Source: Planctomycetaceae bacterium (GTDB lineage Bacteria > Planctomycetota > Phycisphaerae > Sedimentisphaerales > UBA12454). Taken from it: a stretch of 64,000 bases of DNA. The position numbers and the translations under genes are program-made. Under the pieces are notes generated by a model. The model ran no database searches, was not told where the DNA came from, and saw nothing but the letters and a program-made list of their open reading frames with translations. The stretch's first letter is position 1. Every line of letters starts with the position of its first letter. Positions 50,099 to 58,801 of the stretch are shown one piece after another. Where the stretch lies: contig JAJFVK010000013.1 of the NCBI GenBank assembly GCA_021371795.1, forward strand, positions 1-64,000, read 5' to 3'.

Positions 50099-50506
50099 TT
50101 ATACGGCTTTTTCGAGAAAATCTTTACAAGCAGCCGGTACAGGTTTGGCAATCGCAAGCAATCTCTGCTTATCGAGCATATAACCATATCCATGAATCTG
50201 CATGTGTCTGAAAAGCAGCAATTCACGGAAACAGCCGAAGTACTCTTCTGCGACAAGATTATTTTTTCTGGCAGCTAAAAGTATCTCCTTGTGCCAGCTT
50301 TCCGCTTTAATAATTTTAAGATTTCTGGCCTGTAGTTTACACCGCAAAATTCTTTCTATTCCGGTGTAAATATCCTGCAGGAGTTTCCCCAACGCGATAA
50401 CCTCCTAATCAGAGAGATTTTCCTTTGACAATAAATCCTCTGTCAGTTTTACAGTATGCAGAATATTTTTCCGCTCCCCTGAAATATAATCAGCTTCTGC
50501 GCTCAT
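50099..50506 (-). pseudogene. hepT: HepT-like RNase/toxin interrupted by an in-frame TAG
   Basis: A 136-codon frame starting at ATG 50506, inside the end of the mntA-like gene (17-base overlap), encodes MSAEADYISGERKNILHTVK onward. It meets TAG at codon 34 (50407-50405) and then continues in the same frame to the natural end. The downstream part holds the HepT catalytic motif R-x4-H-x-Y (RHMQIHGY), and the full length fits HepT (~135-140 aa). The TAG is part of TAGGAGG, a strong Shine-Dalgarno eight bases ahead of an in-frame TTG (50392), so a 97-aa C-terminal product could be made by reinitiation. Either a recent nonsense mutation or a two-piece gene; a simple sequencing error is also possible. 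Confidence 0.75.
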
Positions 50507-50768
50507 AGATTCTGATACCTTTTTGTCGCACGATTGCGGCTATCGGTGGGTTTTGTGAAAGGTCAACAAGATCGACAGGCCTTGGCAGTTCAAAAAATAA
50601 CCTGCCATAAAAATCAAAGAATTTTTTGGAATCCAAACCTTCGACAGCCAGGTCGATATCTTTTGCGTGTTCCTCATCTTCCAATGTCGAACCGAAAAGC
50701 CAGACGCTTTTGGCTCCGAATTGCTCGGCACATGACTTTACGATTTGTTTAAGTTCTTCTGAAGACAT
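50490..50768 (-). CDS. mntA: MntA-like minimal nucleotidyltransferase (antitoxin)
   Basis: A 92-aa MNT-domain protein with the GS-x10-D-x-D signature (GSTLEDEEHAKDIDLA) and the third acidic residue in VDLVDL. In MntA-HepT modules this protein AMPylates HepT to silence it. It lies directly upstream of and overlapping the HepT-like frame, the normal order for this toxin-antitoxin family. The ribosome binding site is weak. The catalytic residues look intact, so the antitoxin is probably functional even if HepT is damaged. Confidence 0.88.
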   Translation of the reverse strand: MSSEELKQIVKSCAEQFGAKSVWLFGSTLEDEEHAKDIDLAVEGLDSKKFFDFYGRLFFELPRPVDLVDLSQNPPIAAIVRQKGIRIYERRS

Positions 50769-50816
50769 ATCTTAAGTATAAAACAAGACATCGAATATGT
50801 CAAAACAAAACGGTAA

Positions 50817-51632
50817 TTAATTGTTTATCAAATCAATCAATTTTTTCTGCACACGTTTATTAGCTGCAAGAACGTTGAACGGTTCGCCATTATAAGCATT
50901 CATATCAACCGGCCAAAGCGATTTGCCCTGCCAGTCTGTAACTAATGCGCCCGCGGATTCGACAAGAATCCCGCCTGCCGCAATATCCCATAGTTTGGGG
51001 CTGTGCATAATAGCGCCAATAAACGAGCCTTTGGCGACATAAGCAAGATGCATTGCGGTTGTGCCCAAGCTCCGGCATCGCAGCATTGTCTGCAATTTAG
51101 TAATCCACGCAGGAACGCCAGCGGCGTATAAACTCTCAATTCCGACCGTCTGGTAAAAATGAAAATCATTATCATTGGCCGCTATGCGTATATTATTATA
51201 CTGCGGCGGAGCGTCGCCGGCTGCTGTAAACATTGAATCTGTCGCGGGGTCATAAATCACGCCCAGCACAGGCCGGCCTTCATACATCAAACCGATACTC
51301 ACAGCAAAACTTAAAATCTTTTGTGAATAATTGTTCGTGCCGTCGATTGGGTCGATTACCCACCAAAAATTACTATCGCCTCTTGGCGTTTGCTTGAAGA
51401 GTTTATTGTCTTTGCCTTCTTCAGCGATGATGCCGTGCGCTGGGTAGCTTTGCATAATGTTATCGATTATTATTTTTTGGCAGATAGGGTCTGCGTGTGT
51501 AACAAGTTCGCTGTCGCTTTTTGCGGATACTTTTACAACATTAATTTCTTCCATCGCGCGTTGCCCGGCGAGTCTTGCCGCGACAACTGCGACTTCCAGC
51601 ATATTGTGTAAATCTTTGTGGTCGAGAGCCAT
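50817..51632 (-). CDS. Inositol monophosphatase-family phosphatase
   Basis: A 271-aa Mg-dependent, Li-sensitive-type phosphatase. Metal-site motifs are EEG in GIIAEEGKD, WVIDPIDGTNNY and the C-terminal LWDIAAGGILVESAG. Start ATG 51632 has GAGG five bases upstream. The family includes SuhB/IMPase, histidinol-phosphate phosphatase (HisN) and fructose-1,6-bisphosphatase-like enzymes; the sequence alone does not settle the substrate. It is divergent from the DUF2752 gene. Confidence 0.9.
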   Translation of the reverse strand: MALDHKDLHNMLEVAVVAARLAGQRAMEEINVVKVSAKSDSELVTHADPICQKIIIDNIMQSYPAHGIIAEEGKDNKLFKQTPRGDSNFWWVIDPIDGTNNYSQKILSFAVSIGLMYEGRPVLGVIYDPATDSMFTAAGDAPPQYNNIRIAANDNDFHFYQTVGIESLYAAGVPAWITKLQTMLRCRSLGTTAMHLAYVAKGSFIGAIMHSPKLWDIAAGGILVESAGALVTDWQGKSLWPVDMNAYNGEPFNVLAANKRVQKKLIDLINN

Positions 51633-51703
51633 TTGAACCTCAAATTTAAAATCTATTTTTGTACCTGCTTGACACAACACTTAAAATAAGTAGCCTTATC
51701 ATA

Positions 51704-52177
51704 ATGACCGAACGTAAAAAGTCAAAATGGTTTACAAAATCAGCTTTGGAAGACAGGCTGATATTCATGGCAATATTTATCGCCATTCTGTCGATTTTCA
51801 TCGCCTTTTTCCTCTCTGAAGCGGGCATAATCAGCCTTTCTGGAAATGGCATAACCCGCCCGACCACAAGTGGCGGCTGCGCATTTTACCGAAACACCGG
51901 CATCCCCTGCCCAACCTGCTTCTGGACACGTGCGATGGAGGATTTTGTGAAATTCAGAACAACAAAAGCCTTTGTAACGCAACCTGCTGCAACAATTTGT
52001 TACATTACTTTGCTTTTTGTGGCTTTTTTCTCTTTACTTAGTGCTATTTTGGGGGTAAACTTCGTGTTCCTGCCTTCGGTTAGGCTGTGGCGAGCAGATT
52101 ATATAGCTATAACAGCGGCAATTATTGGCCTAGCAGGATGGATAATAACAATATTTAGAACTATGGATGGAAAATGA
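51704..52177 (+). CDS. DUF2752 membrane protein
   Basis: A 157-aa protein with three hydrophobic segments. The DUF2752 core GCAFYRNTGIPCPTCFWTRA keeps the Cys-rich loop (GIPCPTC) of the family. The start at ATG 51704 avoids a poorly supported upstream extension. Function unknown. It overlaps the next lipoprotein gene by four bases (ATGA), so the two are translationally coupled. Confidence 0.83.
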   Translation: MTERKKSKWFTKSALEDRLIFMAIFIAILSIFIAFFLSEAGIISLSGNGITRPTTSGGCAFYRNTGIPCPTCFWTRAMEDFVKFRTTKAFVTQPAATICYITLLFVAFFSLLSAILGVNFVFLPSVRLWRADYIAITAAIIGLAGWIITIFRTMDGK

Positions 52178-52857
52178 AAATCAGCAAAAAAAATATCGTT
52201 TTGGCAATAACTATTGCTGCATTGGCCGCTTTTTGGGCAGGATGCAACATCGCAGGCGGATTAGTGAGCAATGTATCCTCCGAAAGAGAATCTGACAAGA
52301 TTACAACTGCAGAGTTCAAACTTGCCCCAACGGAAGGCAAAATCGTTGTGCTTGTCAATCAGCCCGGCTGGGTAAAGACACCGGTAGACCTTCGGGCAGA
52401 ACTTACCAAATATATAAACATCGCCTTTACCGAAAGTGTGCTGATCGATGAGGAACGGATTATACCTTATAAAGATGTTTTGAACGCAAGATTGGAATTG
52501 CCCAATGACAGGCGGGATGAGCCGAACGAAATAGCGGCCAAACTCGGAGCGAACTATGTACTGTTTGTACAGGTAATGGATTTCGATTTAAGCACATTCG
52601 CAGAAAGAGATTTTTTCAACGGTATGATGAAGTCAACCTGCTGCCTGTTTGATTCGACTGGAAAAATGATTTGGCCTGAAAAAGAAAGTCGCGACATATT
52701 TGTTGAAATAGAAGCTGAAAAAGGAACAGTAGAAACTGCTGTGGCAAAATTGACCGCCTCGACAGCCCACTGCGTAACAAGATATTTTTATGATTGTAAA
52801 ACCATCCGCTTCCGCGTACCTGAAGAGCACAAAGAAATTGAAAATTACGACTTTTAA
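52174..52857 (+). CDS. Lipoprotein of unknown function
   Basis: A 227-aa lipoprotein with lipobox FWAGC. The mature part contains TEGKIVVLVNQPGWVKTPVD, a helical ELTKYINIAFTES and LGANYVLFVQVMDFDLS, then a conserved-looking CCLFDSTGKMIWP. The alternating pattern resembles small periplasmic beta/alpha domains that assemble envelope complexes (GNA1162/CsgG-like in shape), but this is only an impression. It is coupled to the DUF2752 gene and 11 bases upstream of serA. Confidence 0.72.
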   Translation: MKISKKNIVLAITIAALAAFWAGCNIAGGLVSNVSSERESDKITTAEFKLAPTEGKIVVLVNQPGWVKTPVDLRAELTKYINIAFTESVLIDEERIIPYKDVLNARLELPNDRRDEPNEIAAKLGANYVLFVQVMDFDLSTFAERDFFNGMMKSTCCLFDSTGKMIWPEKESRDIFVEIEAEKGTVETAVAKLTASTAHCVTRYFYDCKTIRFRVPEEHKEIENYDF

Positions 52858-52868
52858 AGGAGAAAGAA

Positions 52869-54461
52869 ATGATTAAGATTTTGATTACCGACAAGCTGGC
52901 AAAAGAAGGCATCGACTTGCTCAAGACAATCCCTGGCGTTGAACCTGTCGTGAAAACCGGTATAAGTCCGGAAGAATTAATTTCAATCATTGGTGAGTAC
53001 GACGGTCTTATCGTAAGAAGCGAAACAAAGGTCAACGCTAAAATTCTCGAAAACCCCGGCAAGTTTCGTGCAGTCGCAAGAGCCGGAGCCGGCGTTGACA
53101 ATATTGATGTGCCGACCGCTACCAAAAAAGGCATACTCGTTATGAATACCCCCGGCGGAAATACTTTAAGCGCTGCCGAGCATACAATGGCACTGATGCT
53201 TTCTATGTGCAGACACGTCGCACCGGCAGCGGCAAAGATGAAAGCCGGCGAATGGGACAAGAAGAGCTTTATGGGCGTTCAGCTCAACAATAAAGTTCTT
53301 GGCGTCATCGGCCTGGGCAGAATCGGTATGGCTGTCGCGAAAATGTCAACCGGCTTCAATATGAAGATTCTCGGTTACGACCCTGTCGCAACGCCGCCTG
53401 AAGCTGAAAAGCTCGGCATTGAAATCACAACCGACCTTAACAGAATTTTTAAAGAGGCTGATTTCATTACCGTTCACGTTCCGAAGAACGAAAAGACATT
53501 AAATATGATTAACACCGAGCAGTTCAAGATGATGAAACCGACGACAAGAATTGTCAACTGTGCCCGCGGCGGAATCATTAATGAAGACGCTCTTTATGAC
53601 GCACTCGAAAATAAAATAATCGCAGCGGCTGCACTGGACGTATTCACAGAAGAGCCGCCAGTTAATAACAAACGTTATGAAAAAATTCCGAACTGCCTTG
53701 TAACTCCTCACTTGGGCGCAAGCACAGCCGAGGCACAGGTTGAAGTCGCGGTCGAAGCGGCACAAATTCTTGCCGATTACCTGAAAACCGGAGTAATCAA
53801 AAACGCGGTGAACGCGCCGTCTTCCGGCGGAACAACTCTGCCGGTCGTCGAAACTTACGCTGCACTTGCGCAGAGAATCGGTACACTCGTCGCTGCTATG
53901 GCAGGCGGACAAATCAAGAAAATAGATCTCCAATATCGCGGCTCAATCGCCCAGCACAATGTTGCAATGGTAACAAGCTCCTTTATGATTGGTCTGCTGC
54001 AGTCTTCGAGCGAAGACCACGTAAATATGATTAACGCAACAGCACTGGCTAAAGAAAGAGGCATTAGCGTTGACATAATAAAGAGTCAGGAAGCAAAAAA
54101 TGTCGCGTCAGGATTCGGAGTAAAAGTTACAACAGCAACCGGAACTTGCACCTTTACAGGAACGGTATTCAATGATAGAATAATGCGAATAATCGAAATC
54201 AACGGTTTCGATGTCGAAATGACGCCGGCTGATAATGCTATGATTATCTTCAATGACGACAAGCCGGGCGTTATCGGCGCTGTCGGCACTGTACTGGGTA
54301 AACACGGCACAAATATCCAGACGATGGGCGTAGGCCAAAAAGCCGCAGAGAAAAAGGCTGTTTTGGCATTTAGTCTTGACGCTATGCCGGACGAGAAAAC
54401 ACTGAAAGACATCAAAGGCCTTGATTTTGTAAATGAAGTTTATTCGTGTAAACTTAGTTAA
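52869..54461 (+). CDS. serA: D-3-phosphoglycerate dehydrogenase
   Basis: A 530-aa long-form SerA, the first enzyme of serine synthesis. NAD-binding GLGRIGMAVAK, catalytic Arg in NCARGGIINE, the Glu in FTEEPP and the His in TPHLGAST are present. An intervening ASB domain (~320-450) and a C-terminal ACT domain (~455-530, MIIFNDDKPGVIGAVGTVLG) are as in long bacterial forms and may sense serine. AAAGGAG precedes the ATG. A GC-rich hairpin follows the stop. Confidence 0.96.
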   Translation: MIKILITDKLAKEGIDLLKTIPGVEPVVKTGISPEELISIIGEYDGLIVRSETKVNAKILENPGKFRAVARAGAGVDNIDVPTATKKGILVMNTPGGNTLSAAEHTMALMLSMCRHVAPAAAKMKAGEWDKKSFMGVQLNNKVLGVIGLGRIGMAVAKMSTGFNMKILGYDPVATPPEAEKLGIEITTDLNRIFKEADFITVHVPKNEKTLNMINTEQFKMMKPTTRIVNCARGGIINEDALYDALENKIIAAAALDVFTEEPPVNNKRYEKIPNCLVTPHLGASTAEAQVEVAVEAAQILADYLKTGVIKNAVNAPSSGGTTLPVVETYAALAQRIGTLVAAMAGGQIKKIDLQYRGSIAQHNVAMVTSSFMIGLLQSSSEDHVNMINATALAKERGISVDIIKSQEAKNVASGFGVKVTTATGTCTFTGTVFNDRIMRIIEINGFDVEMTPADNAMIIFNDDKPGVIGAVGTVLGKHGTNIQTMGVGQKAAEKKAVLAFSLDAMPDEKTLKDIKGLDFVNEVYSCKLS

Positions 54462-54502
54462 ATTAATACTTAATTGGTAAATAGTTAATAAAACCTTTAA
54501 AA

Positions 54503-54537
54503 CCCCCCGTCATTGTACGGGGGGCTTTCGTATTTAA
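54503..54537 (+). terminator. GC-rich hairpin after serA
   Basis: CCCCCCGT (54503-54510) pairs perfectly with ACGGGGGG (54517-54524) around CATTGT, followed by CTTTCGTATTT. The T-tract is broken, so termination may be partial. It ends only about ten bases before the topoisomerase VI B start codon. Confidence 0.7.
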
Positions 54538-54545
54538 AATTGAAT

Positions 54546-56351
54546 ATGGCAGCAACAAAACCACAGAAAGAGATTTCACCGAATCAGATGAGCTTTGATT
54601 TTAACGGAAACAGTGCGGCAAGCGAAACCGGTATTCTGGAACAATCGCCCGCAGAAGAACCGGAGACAGAAACGAAGAGTAAGAAGTCAAAGAAAAAAAC
54701 CGATACTTCGGCTAAAGGTAAAAAGCCGCGTCAAACCAGCGATGAGCAAAGTGAGAAGTCTGCTCACCCCAAAGGCGCCGCTAGCGCTGAATCAATGGCC
54801 GCAAAACAGCGAGACATCAGCATCAGCGAATTCTTCGCGAAAAACAGACATCTGCTCGGTTTTGACAATCCAAGAAAAGCATTACTAACAGCAATCAAGG
54901 AAGCCGTCGATAACTCACTCGATGCCTGCGAAGATGCCAAGATTTTGCCGGACATTACGGTAACGATAAAGCAGTTGACCGAAAAGAAATTCACAATAGT
55001 TGTAAAGGACAACGGCCCCGGAATTGTCAGCAAACAGGTTCCGAACGTTTTTGCCAAACTTTTATACGGCAGCAAGTTTCACAGTTTAAAAATGTCTCGC
55101 GGCCAGCAGGGAATAGGTATTTCCGCAGCCGGCATGTACGGCCTTTTGACAACCGGCGAACCAGTCCAGATTATTTCCAGAACGGACAAAAATAAAAAAG
55201 CGTATCACTGCCATGTGCAAATCGACACCACGAAAAACAAACCGATGGTAATTCTCGATGAGGATTGTGATTTTGATTTACCGACAGGAACGCAGGTAAC
55301 AGTTACGCTCGAGGGAAAATATCAGAAAGGCAAACAGTCCGTCGACGATTATATCGCACAGACAGCTATGGCCAATCCGCACGCTACGGTCATTTACAAT
55401 TCACCTGACAATCAAAGATATGAATATGTCCGGCAGACAAAAGAACTGCCTTTTGCTCCGGTTGAAATTAAGCCGCATCCGTATGGCGTTGAACTCGGTT
55501 TGCTTTACAAGATGGCGCGTGAAACTACATCCAAACATTTGAGCCAGTTTTTGCAGAATGATTTTTCGAGAATAAGCCCGAAAGTTGGGGACGAAATATG
55601 CAAAAAGGCCGGCATCTCTAAAAACGCAAAATCAGGCGATATGAGCCTCAAAGAAGTGGAAGCCGTTCATAACGCGATTAACGAAACAAAAATTATGGCG
55701 CCGCCCGTAAATTGCATCGGCCCGATTGGCGAAAGCGAACTTGAAAAAGGTCTCAAGCGAGTTGTCGAGGCAGACTTCTATGCCGCATGTACGAGGAAGC
55801 CGGACGTTTACCGCGGCAATCCGTTTTTAATTGAGGCTGCGATTGCTTATGGCTTCAAAACAGAGCATAACGGAAATAATGACGACCCGGACAAACTTCC
55901 GCAGCTCGAATTGAAGAGATTTGCCAATCGTGTCCCCCTGCTCTACCAGCAGAGTGCCTGCGCGATACACAAAGCGGTTGTTGATACAAACTGGAGAAAT
56001 TACAACTTGTCGCAGTCCAGAGGCGCACTGCCTATGGGTCCGATTGTGCTGATGATTCACATGGCTTCAGTTTGGGTACCGTTTACTTCCGAAAGCAAAG
56101 AAGCAATTGCGCACTATCCGGAAATCATAAAAGAAATCAAACTTGCTATCCAGGAATGTGGCAGATTGCTCGGAATGTATCTGCGAAAACAAAAACGCAT
56201 CAAAATGGAAATGCAAAAGCGGGGTTATATCGAAACATATCTGCCTTTCATCGGAGAAGCACTAAAAGAAATCTTGACTTTGAAAGATGAACAGGTAAAA
56301 ACTATCGTTTCCCGTTTAAAAGAAGTACTTGAAAAGACAAGACAAATATAA
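54546..56351 (+). CDS. top6B: DNA topoisomerase VI subunit B
   Basis: A 601-aa GHKL ATPase of type IIB topoisomerase. After a ~85-residue Lys/Glu/Ser-rich disordered tail come the ATP-lid motifs: N-box EAVDNSLDACED, DNGPGI and GQQGIGISAAGMYG. Next are a helix-two-turn-helix region (SPKVGDEICKKAGISKN, PVNCIGPIGES) and the transducer domain with the switch Lys-type loop LSQSRGALPMGP and WVPFTSESKEAI. The archaeal subunit is ~530 aa, so the extra length is the tail. Start ATG 54546 has no Shine-Dalgarno and follows a hairpin. Topo VI is rare in bacteria. Subunit A, normally adjacent, is not in this window. Confidence 0.94.
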   Translation: MAATKPQKEISPNQMSFDFNGNSAASETGILEQSPAEEPETETKSKKSKKKTDTSAKGKKPRQTSDEQSEKSAHPKGAASAESMAAKQRDISISEFFAKNRHLLGFDNPRKALLTAIKEAVDNSLDACEDAKILPDITVTIKQLTEKKFTIVVKDNGPGIVSKQVPNVFAKLLYGSKFHSLKMSRGQQGIGISAAGMYGLLTTGEPVQIISRTDKNKKAYHCHVQIDTTKNKPMVILDEDCDFDLPTGTQVTVTLEGKYQKGKQSVDDYIAQTAMANPHATVIYNSPDNQRYEYVRQTKELPFAPVEIKPHPYGVELGLLYKMARETTSKHLSQFLQNDFSRISPKVGDEICKKAGISKNAKSGDMSLKEVEAVHNAINETKIMAPPVNCIGPIGESELEKGLKRVVEADFYAACTRKPDVYRGNPFLIEAAIAYGFKTEHNGNNDDPDKLPQLELKRFANRVPLLYQQSACAIHKAVVDTNWRNYNLSQSRGALPMGPIVLMIHMASVWVPFTSESKEAIAHYPEIIKEIKLAIQECGRLLGMYLRKQKRIKMEMQKRGYIETYLPFIGEALKEILTLKDEQVKTIVSRLKEVLEKTRQI

Positions 56352-56520
56352 TATAAGCAATAGCCAATAATTTTGTTTGGCAATAAAATACAAGCAATAA
56401 GGGCGGTTTAATATCGGTTATACACACCAAAAAAAACGTGTTGAAAGTGTTAAAAAGTGTTTTGTGCCTGATTTTTCGGGTACGAAGTTTAGGGAATAAT
56501 ATTTATTTTAGAGAAACAAA

Positions 56521-57894
56521 ATGCAGGACTTAATTATCTCAATTAGCGGTCTCCGCGGTATTGTTGGAGAAAATTTCAATTCACAGACAGCATTGAATTA
56601 CGCATTGGCATTCGGAACATTCCTCAAAAATTCAAAAGGCAAACCAAAACTCAAAATCGCAATCGGCACAGATTCAAGACCGAGCGGCGATATGATTAAA
56701 GCGGCAGTTGCTGCCGGTCTGTGCTCTTTGGGCGCAGATGTTATAGACGTAGGACTTGTAACCACTCCTACAGTTGGAATTATGGTTAGAGAACTGCTAT
56801 GCGACGGCGGTCTGGTCATTACCGCTTCGCATAACCCTATCGAATATAACGGCATTAAACTGCTGACAAGCAAAGGCATTGCTCCGCCTGCCGGAATGGC
56901 CGAAAAAGTAAAAGCTATTTTTGAAAAAGGCGAATTCAGTTTTGTATCATCCGTCGACTGCGGAAAAATTACAGTTGATCACAGCGGCGATTCGAATCAT
57001 ATCAAATACGTTCTGGAATGTGTAAAGAGAAACCAGATAGCTCCATGCAGATTCAGAGTTGTACTCGACAGCGTAAACGGCGCAGGCGGCAGACCGACAA
57101 AAAGACTTCTGTCTATCTTCGGCTGTCGAATTACAGCATTGAACGACAAGCCTACTGGTATGTTTGCTCATACACCAGAACCAACAGCGGAAAACCTGAC
57201 TTCGCTTTGCGATGCAGTTAAAAATCTCGGCGCCGATATGGGATTCGCACAAGACCCTGACGCAGACAGACTGGCGATAGTTGACGAAACCGGAAAATAT
57301 ATTGGCGAAGAATACACGCTGGTACTGGCAGCAAAGCAAATATTAAGTTACAGACAGGGACCCGTTGTTACAAATCTTTCTACTTCGCGAATGATTGACG
57401 ATGTCGCAAAAGCTGCCGGCTGCGAAGTAATACGCACACCGGTCGGCGAAGCGAACGTCGCACAGGCAATGGTAAAGAACGGCGCGGTTATCGGCGGCGA
57501 AGGCAACGGCGGAATTATCGACCTGCGAGTCGGCCCAATCAGAGACAGCCTTGTCGGCATATCCCTGATACTGCAGCTTTGTGCTGACACAAACAAGAGA
57601 ATCAGTCAGCTTGTAAGCGAAATTCCTGCGTATGAAATGAAGAAGCAGAAATTCACAGCAGACAAAAAACAGGCTGAAAAAATATTCACACAGGCCAAAA
57701 AGACATTCAAAAAAGCCCAAATCAACGAAAGCGACGGCGTGAGATTCGACTTTGAAGAAGGCTGGATACACCTGCGGGCAAGCAATACAGAACCTGTCAT
57801 CAGGCTTATTTATGAATTCAGAAAAGACGCCGCTGATGCTGCTGAAAAATATATCGAAAAGATAACAGGGGTAATCGAAAAAATTACAGGATAA
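56521..57894 (+). CDS. Phosphohexomutase (phosphoglucosamine/phosphomannomutase family)
   Basis: A 457-aa alpha-D-phosphohexomutase that shifts phosphate between C6 and C1 of a hexose. The phosphoserine loop is TASHNPIEYNGIKL; metal binding is DPDADRLAIVDE; the sugar loop is GEGNGGII; the phosphate-binding loop is RASNTEPVIRLIYEF. GlmM is a likely identity because few bacteria lack it, but PGM/PMM cannot be excluded. GAGAAAC is a moderate ribosome binding site. The ~170-base spacer before it contains an AGTGTTTTGTG word similar to one near 49500. Confidence 0.9.
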   Translation: MQDLIISISGLRGIVGENFNSQTALNYALAFGTFLKNSKGKPKLKIAIGTDSRPSGDMIKAAVAAGLCSLGADVIDVGLVTTPTVGIMVRELLCDGGLVITASHNPIEYNGIKLLTSKGIAPPAGMAEKVKAIFEKGEFSFVSSVDCGKITVDHSGDSNHIKYVLECVKRNQIAPCRFRVVLDSVNGAGGRPTKRLLSIFGCRITALNDKPTGMFAHTPEPTAENLTSLCDAVKNLGADMGFAQDPDADRLAIVDETGKYIGEEYTLVLAAKQILSYRQGPVVTNLSTSRMIDDVAKAAGCEVIRTPVGEANVAQAMVKNGAVIGGEGNGGIIDLRVGPIRDSLVGISLILQLCADTNKRISQLVSEIPAYEMKKQKFTADKKQAEKIFTQAKKTFKKAQINESDGVRFDFEEGWIHLRASNTEPVIRLIYEFRKDAADAAEKYIEKITGVIEKITG

Positions 57895-57898
57895 CCCA

Positions 57899-58801
57899 AT
57901 GCCTCCACATACGGAGAAAAATACCGAAGCGTTTAAACAGATTATGAAAGTAACCTGGCTGGGTATATATATCAACCTTGCTCTGGTTGCTGCGAAAATT
58001 ATTACCGGTTTTATCGTTGCTTCGATGGCGATGGTTGCAGACGGATTTCATTCTCTGTCAGATTTACTTACCGATTTTGCGATTATGATTGGCGTTAAAA
58101 TCAGCAGTAAAGAGCCGGACGAAGAACATCCCTACGGCCATAGCTGGGCTGAAAACTTCATTACCGTTCTAACCGCGATTCCGCTGGCCATAGCTGGCGG
58201 ATATATGGTTATAAAAGCTGTTCACAGCATCGCAGACCACAATGTCAACAAAATAGGCTGGCCGGTTTTAATCGTTTCATTGATTGCCGTTGTTCTAAAA
58301 GAATACTCTTTTGCCGTAACTAAAAAAGTAGCTGTCAGGCTCTCAAGCTCAATGCTTTACGCCAACGCGTGGGATCACCGCAGCGACGCCTTGAGTTCGA
58401 CGGCCGTTGCGATTGGCGCTGTGGCATCTATGTTGGGTTTCGCCTATGCTGACCAGATAGCTGCCATTATCGTGGGCATTATGATTGTATGGGTGGCTGT
58501 AAAAATATTATCAGATTCCGCCGGACAGTTCACCGCACGTGCGGTTGACGAAAGCACGAGCCGGCAAATCAAACAGATTATCTCATCACAGCCTCAAATA
58601 CGCGACTGGCACAAATTGCGAACAAGAGTCGTCGGCAGAGAACTTTTTATGGATTTGCATATCCTCGTTGACAAGCAGCTTTCGATAACAGAAGCGCACA
58701 ACATCGCCGAGTCGCTTGAAAATGAAATGCACAATCAGATTTCGCAGCCCGTAAATATTACGGTCCATATCGAACCGGATGAACAGCCTAAAATGCTTTA
58801 A
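57899..58801 (+). CDS. Cation diffusion facilitator (CDF) transporter
   Basis: A 300-aa metal/proton antiporter. Six transmembrane segments are followed by a cytoplasmic metal-sensing domain. The transport sites are the paired H/D motifs DGFHSLSDLLTD (TM2) and WDHRSDALSS (TM5). The C-terminal part (HKLRTRVVGRELFMDLHILV) matches the regulatory fold. Substrate is Zn, Fe, Mn or Co; a DH-type site in TM5 fits Zn/Fe, but this is not decisive. It lies four bases after the mutase and overlaps addA at its 3' end by 14 bases. Confidence 0.92.
   Translation: MPPHTEKNTEAFKQIMKVTWLGIYINLALVAAKIITGFIVASMAMVADGFHSLSDLLTDFAIMIGVKISSKEPDEEHPYGHSWAENFITVLTAIPLAIAGGYMVIKAVHSIADHNVNKIGWPVLIVSLIAVVLKEYSFAVTKKVAVRLSSSMLYANAWDHRSDALSSTAVAIGAVASMLGFAYADQIAAIIVGIMIVWVAVKILSDSAGQFTARAVDESTSRQIKQIISSQPQIRDWHKLRTRVVGRELFMDLHILVDKQLSITEAHNIAESLENEMHNQISQPVNITVHIEPDEQPKML

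Noticed and set aside
50405-50407. TAG read as an amino acid genome-wide
   Set aside because: Other genes in the window end naturally at TAG, so it works as a stop.
54546-56351. Gyrase B or MutL-type GHKL protein
   Set aside because: The helix-two-turn-helix and Top6B transducer motifs identify topoisomerase VI, and the GyrB Toprim domain is missing.
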